Assembly (NCBI RefSeq): GCF_046630445.1
Contig: NC_092340.1
Span: 367,125,001-367,189,000 of the forward strand
Source of the DNA: Rutidosis leptorrhynchoides
Taxonomy: Eukaryota > Streptophyta > Magnoliopsida > Asterales > Asteraceae
Direction: 5' to 3'
Length of the DNA: 64,000 nucleotides
In this document: positions 60,171-64,000 of the stretch, piece after piece
How the letters are laid out: every line of letters starts with the position of its first letter
How positions within the stretch are numbered: the stretch's first letter is position 1
Notes under the pieces: model-generated
The model's database searches: none
Told to the model about the DNA's origin: nothing
What the model saw: the letters and a program-made list of their open reading frames with translations, nothing else
Position numbers and translations under genes: made by a program

Positions 60171-60544
60171 ATTTGATCACCAAACGTAATAATGACACAC
60201 TACCGAGTGAAATAGTATCAGTAATCAGAGAAAGATTGGACGGAGTTAGAAAAGAATCCAGATGCGAAGATAATAAGTTACAATTTGGTAAAGGAAAATC
60301 AAAATCCGCAGCGAAAAGAAGAGCACGACACCTAGAAAGATGTCACAAATGCGGAAAATGGTCACATAGAGGTAAATGTTCAAATAATCAAACCTATTCA
60401 AACACCGAATTTGTTACTTTATGCAGAGACGGACCGTTCATATGTTTAGAAGAAAAGACACTGAATGCTCGAGGTTACGCCTATGTAGCCATGGAAAACC
60501 AATTAAACCGACTATCTTATGAATGGGATAGATCATATAACTAA
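60128..60544 (+). CDS. Athila zinc-knuckle accessory ORF
   Basis: An intact 138-codon frame between integrase and the third ORF. It starts [20 protein letters not shown], has a basic stretch KGKSKSAAKRRARHLE, then CHKCGKWSHRGKC (CX2CX4HX3C), one residue shorter than the classical retroviral knuckle. It ends LNRLSYEWDRSYN. The composition suggests nucleic-acid binding. The first ~15 codons also exist, truncated, at 58754-58796. It is not part of gag-pol (different position and own ATG). It could be a late accessory protein or a detached nucleocapsid module; I know no named family. Confidence 0.6.
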   Translation: MKTACELNHGLMLHDLITKRNNDTLPSEIVSVIRERLDGVRKESRCEDNKLQFGKGKSKSAAKRRARHLERCHKCGKWSHRGKCSNNQTYSNTEFVTLCRDGPFICLEEKTLNARGYAYVAMENQLNRLSYEWDRSYN

Positions 60545-61734
60545 GAAATCTATTTCACAGGTATGTCTGTACAGTTTTTATTTTTTTATTTATTTTTATT
60601 TTTAACCTTTTGATAATAAACGCTAATTTGTTCGCTATAAAGTATTAAATTGGTATTGAATAAAATTAGGTTTGGCGACCGAAATTATTGATATCATTCA
60701 AAAATTTATTACATCACTGCGAAATTTAACGTTTATTCTTAAGGTATAAATATCTTTAATCAATCAACCCAAAATATTTCAAAAATTCGTCATGAGTTAA
60801 ATTAGGTCTTGGAACCGAAATTACTTTACCGAAAAGAGGGGCGCATATTTTTGATAATATTTGATTGATTAAAGTGGGATAAAAAGCCAAAAAGATTTTT
60901 AATTTTATTTTTACCATGTTTTTAAAATTAATATTTAAATCTTAAATTAATATTGTAAACTTTGTAAAAATAATATTTTTAAAATTGTAAATATTTGAAA
61001 AATTAATATAAGTTTGGTGTGAATTTATAATATGAATTTTTAAATTAAGTTTGGTGTGAATTTTTAATTTTTAAAATATGAATTTTTAATTTTATGCATT
61101 TCAAATTTTAAGTTTGGTGTGAATTTTTAATATTAATTTTGAATTTTATATTTAAGTTGTGTGAATTTAAAAACAAAAATTTACTTTATCTCATTAAGTT
61201 AAAAATATGATTTTTAAAATTCGTCGTGAGTTGAAGACTAGGTCTTTGAACCGAAATTGCTTTACCCGAGGGAGGGACGAGAACTTTTATTATCATTATT
61301 TTTAATCTTATTGAATTAAAGTATGCCAAAAACATAAAAAAAAACCCAAAAATCTTAGCTTTTAAAACAATCGCTACAAAAAGACAAATTTTAAAATTTT
61401 GACGAAGGACGGACTAGGACATCGATCCGAAACGACCTCGTCCTAAATAACAAGGGAAACAAAATTTTAAAATTAATTACTTAATTGTTTTAATTAGTAT
61501 AAGATGTTATAAAAATAAAAAAAATAAATAAAAAATAAAAAAAACTCCGCGACTGGGTAATATACTGCGACTCGCGGAGTTCCTAAAATCCAGAAAAAAA
61601 AATATAAACGCAGAACTGATCAGTTGCACACCACAAACACACCAAATACTGCGAAATACTGCGCAAAAACCCTGAAAAAACACCCCCAAAATCAGAATTT
61701 TTAACCGTTAATCATCAAATCTTTTACTAAAATC
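60545..61734 (+). other. Long spacer with diverged repeats before the third ORF
   Basis: Non-coding. A block CGTCATGAGTTAAATTAGGT...GAACCGAAATTACTTTACC at 60790 recurs diverged at about 61220, with a shorter relative near 60660. AAGTTTGGTGTGAATTTTTA recurs at about 61010, 61045 and 61110. A half-eroded pair of GC palindromes lies at 61545-61580. Confidence 0.8.
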
Positions 61735-63714
61735 ATGTTTAGAAGGATGCTATCAAGGAATTACTCAAGAAAAACGGTAAATTTCTACACCTAAGCACCA
61801 TTTAATCCGAAAATTAGTGTTCTTGAGCAATTTTTTCCCCAATTTGATTTTGATGCTTTTTAGTGTAATTATGCTTAAATTGCTTATGTATTATGCTTGT
61901 ATAACCTAGATTGATGCTATTTAACATGATTAGAAGCCTTAAACTTCAAATTTTGAGTAATCTAGGGTTTGTGTTCTTGAGCAAATTTGGGGCTTTTTGA
62001 TATAAACAGGTTATGGCCGATTTTTGTCATGAATTGTTGCTAAATTAAGTAGTGTAACATGTTTAGGTAGTTAAATGATCCAAACTTTGAGCCTAAACAT
62101 GATTTTGAGAATTAAAGTGGACTTTTTCAAGTCTAAAATTCATGAACTTAATTTTTGAGAGATAATGCCATTTGAAACTTGTTTAATTGCTAGTAATGAT
62201 TATTTTGACATGTTATTTGAGTTGAATGCTTATGAACTTGGCAAACATTTTCGTATATGCTTATTTGAAAAAGTGTAGATTTGATGAAAATATGAAAATG
62301 AGATTAAGTTTGATATAAATTGATCATGTCATTGTAATTATTTTGATTGATGATTTTGCTGACACTAATGCATATTTGGATGCACAAAAATTGTGTTTGA
62401 TGTGTTTTGCAGACTGAAAGGGGTGAATCTTCATCCCAAGCTCGCAATGCTCCTGCTGAGAATACGGAACAACAGGAGGTGGATAACTATTACAAACAAG
62501 ATATACCTCATCCAGTCATGACATTTTCTGATATGCACTTGGAAGATTTGCACCCGAACCTGAGATTTGACAGACTTTGGATAGATTATCCAAAATACCA
62601 AAGGGGTTTGCATACTCTTCATTCTAAAGTTGTTGAGGTACCTAGGGTCATAGAATGGGGACCATTAGAAGCTGTAGAATTGGCCGGGCCAATTAGGGAA
62701 TTACTTGCACAGAGGTATGGTAATTCTACTTTTAATGACTGGGTACGTTTATTCACCATGAGTAGACCTGTATATAAAGTATGGTGTGAAGAATTGTTGT
62801 GTAGTATAGAATTAAATGATCGGGTAGCTAGTTTAACCGATCGATCTTTTATTAGATTTTTGTTAGGAGGTTCGATGCGCCACATGTCTTTACTAGACAT
62901 GGCTCAGGCTTTACGTATATATACGCCTGAGGAGTTAGCATCTGCCGATTGTAGAGGGTTGATACTAAATGGTAGAAAGATAGATGAAAATTTTGATACA
63001 CACGGTGTATGGAGTCAAATGACAAGCCATCACCGATTCAAAGGGGGAAATTACTCTTATTTGGATATAGATAGAGCTGAATTAAGAGTAATTCATAGGT
63101 TTTTAGCTAATTCGATTACACAAAGAGGTAAGAACAAGGAAAAGGTAAATGAACAGGATTTGTTTTACCATATGTGTATTCGAGACCCACAAAGCGCTGT
63201 AAGTATACCTTATTGTGTGGGTTATTATTTATCAGCTTTGGTTAGGGGGATGAAACCGCATAGCATAATAGGAGGTGGTATATTTATTACTTTGATTGCT
63301 GAATATCTCGGTGTGGATATAAGTCGGGGGGGATTATTAGTCGAAGAACCAGAACCCCGCGATACAATAGGTTTAAATGTATACCATGGTGCGAAAGTCT
63401 TGAAGAGACGAAATAACAGCAAGGTAATGTAGGAGGGAGAAATGCAAGAAATGCAAGAAATGCAAAGGTTTATAGCTGCACAGGAGTACGAAAATGCTAG
63501 ACAGAGAGCATTTGAAGATTGGCAAGTTCATCAAAACCAAATCATAGCTTATTGCCAACATATAGGTAGAAACTATATTCCTACTCCAAAGCCCATATTC
63601 CCTCCCTGGTCTATAGAGATGCAACCAACGTATCCTACGTATAACCCTGCCGAAGCATTTTATAGCACCTATGGTTATGCATGGAACCCCTACTGGTATC
63701 AGTATCATCCCTAG
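61735..63714 (+). pseudogene. Athila third ORF (ATHILA ORF-1/env-position protein), spliced
   Basis: Exon 1 is 61735-61776 (ATG, 14 codons, MFRRMLSRNYSRKT) and exon 2 starts at 62413 (TERGESSSQARNAP). The upstream intron is needed because exon 2 has no ATG near its start. The body shows FDRLWIDYPKYQRGLHTLHS, NDWVRLFTMSRPVYKVWCEE, SFIRFLLGGSMRHMSLLDMA, LYIYTPEE-like text and IRDPQSAVSIPYCVGYYLSA, which resemble the ATHILA ORF-1 family of unknown function found in the env position. I see no signal peptide or clear transmembrane helix, so an envelope role is not supported. A TAG at 63430-63432 interrupts, after which the same frame continues to 63714 with a Tyr/Pro-rich tail. Confidence 0.6.
61777..62412 (+). 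other. Predicted intron of the Athila third ORF (636 nt)
   Basis: Donor AAAACG-GTAAATTTC and acceptor TTTGATGTGTTTTGCAG; T-rich, stop-filled, phase 0 on both sides. Confidence 0.6.
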
Positions 63715-64000
63715 TCTACTAAGTTTTATTTATTTTGTAATTTGTAATGTTGATACGTTTAATACTTATGTTAATATTGTAATAGTTTTATAATTTTCTA
63801 ACTTTTATTCTTAGATTTTAATAATTTTTGAATGTGGGGTAATATACCAAACTTCAAAATTATGTATATATGTTTGCAGTTTATCTTATGTACACAACAG
63901 GGTAAAACAACGCATTTTCAAAGACTGGCATTAAGTTCAGCAAAAGCAACTAATTTTGACGACAAGATGCAAAATATATGTGAAATAACAACAAGACGAA
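63715..64000 (+). other. Athila 3' untranslated region, up to window end
   Basis: AT-rich; no polypurine tract or LTR start recognised before the window ends. Confidence 0.7.

Larger units (their letters stand above)
49737..64000 (+). mobile_element. Athila-type Ty3/gypsy element, 5' LTR to third ORF
   Basis: Layout: 5' LTR, TGGCGCC primer site, long leader, gag-pol, zinc-knuckle ORF, long spacer, and a spliced ATHILA-type ORF. The 3' LTR lies beyond the window. RT has the Athila-type insertion between CVPKKDGMT and GWRVCIDYRKLN. The integrase region has been duplicated in inverted and direct form (58279-60170). All coding regions carry point breaks. Confidence 0.92.

Noticed and set aside
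60800..61300. Regularly spaced similar blocks that might suggest a CRISPR-like or satellite array
   Set aside because: Only two or three diverged copies about 430 bp apart in a plant retroelement spacer; no uniform repeats or spacers.
62407..62412. TTG at 62407 as start codon of the third Athila ORF
   Set aside because: A non-ATG start is unlikely in a plant nuclear gene, and CAG at 62410 is a good splice acceptor that joins in phase to an upstream ATG exon.
63830..64000. Possible Athila polypurine tract and 3' LTR start
   Set aside because: GTGGGGT near 63834 is purine-rich, but what follows does not match the 5' LTR start at 49737.

Overview
This window is plant nuclear DNA made almost entirely of nested transposable elements. 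Nothing in it is prokaryotic, and no rRNA, tRNA or CRISPR array was seen. Ty3/gypsy, Ty1/copia, CACTA, PIF/Harbinger, LINE and SINE sequences are all present, with spliceosomal introns and an L10-interacting-MYB-like exon, so the source is an angiosperm. The LTR types (long Tekay/Del LTRs, Athila with a TGGCGCC primer site, copia with TTATCAGCACGA) and the TTG-tailed SINE look like what I associate with Asteraceae. That family-level placement is inference from memory, not a search.

Layout. 1-4354: 3' end of a decayed Tekay-type element (A), inserted in the 5' part of a reverse-strand PIF/Harbinger transposase (4355-4870). 4960-6350: broken LINE, split by a probable solo LTR (5183-5881) rich in short GC palindromes. 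6626-12791: copia element with 5-bp target duplications, no recognisable gag or protease, a SINE and several tandem arrays. 13117-16037: non-autonomous CACTA element with a 3-bp duplication. 16041-19443: gene-like island with a possible small three-exon gene, reverse-strand exon-like blocks and a MYB/SANT-like pseudo-exon. 19444-49077: a Tat-lineage Ty3/gypsy element of 29.6 kb, flanked by ATATC, holding two later insertions: a Tekay element B (24801-34174, flanked by GCATT) and a mosaic non-autonomous element C in reverse orientation (36425-46313). 49083-49736: flanking host sequence, continuous with the left flank. 49737-64000: an Athila-type element running off the right edge.

How the parts relate. 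The Tat element has its gag-pol on the plus strand, interrupted by short introns in the RNase H and integrase regions. It also has a reverse-strand gene of the putative gypsy-type transposase (Transposase_28) family with two ~70-nt introns and its own TATA box. Element B sits inside the Tat integrase and element C inside the antisense gene. By-eye LTR divergence (Tat about 1%, B about 0.5%, C about 0.6%) agrees with that order. Athila carries a complete-looking set of genes, each broken by point mutations, plus an extra zinc-knuckle ORF and a spliced third ORF. It also carries an 860-bp inverted duplication of its own integrase, which would fold into a long RNA hairpin if transcribed.

Every large coding region is disabled by stops, frameshifts or deletions, so autonomous activity looks unlikely for all elements here. 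The most intact ORFs are Tekay B gag-pol (one stop plus a chromodomain deletion), the PB1-like ORF in element C and the Athila zinc-knuckle ORF.
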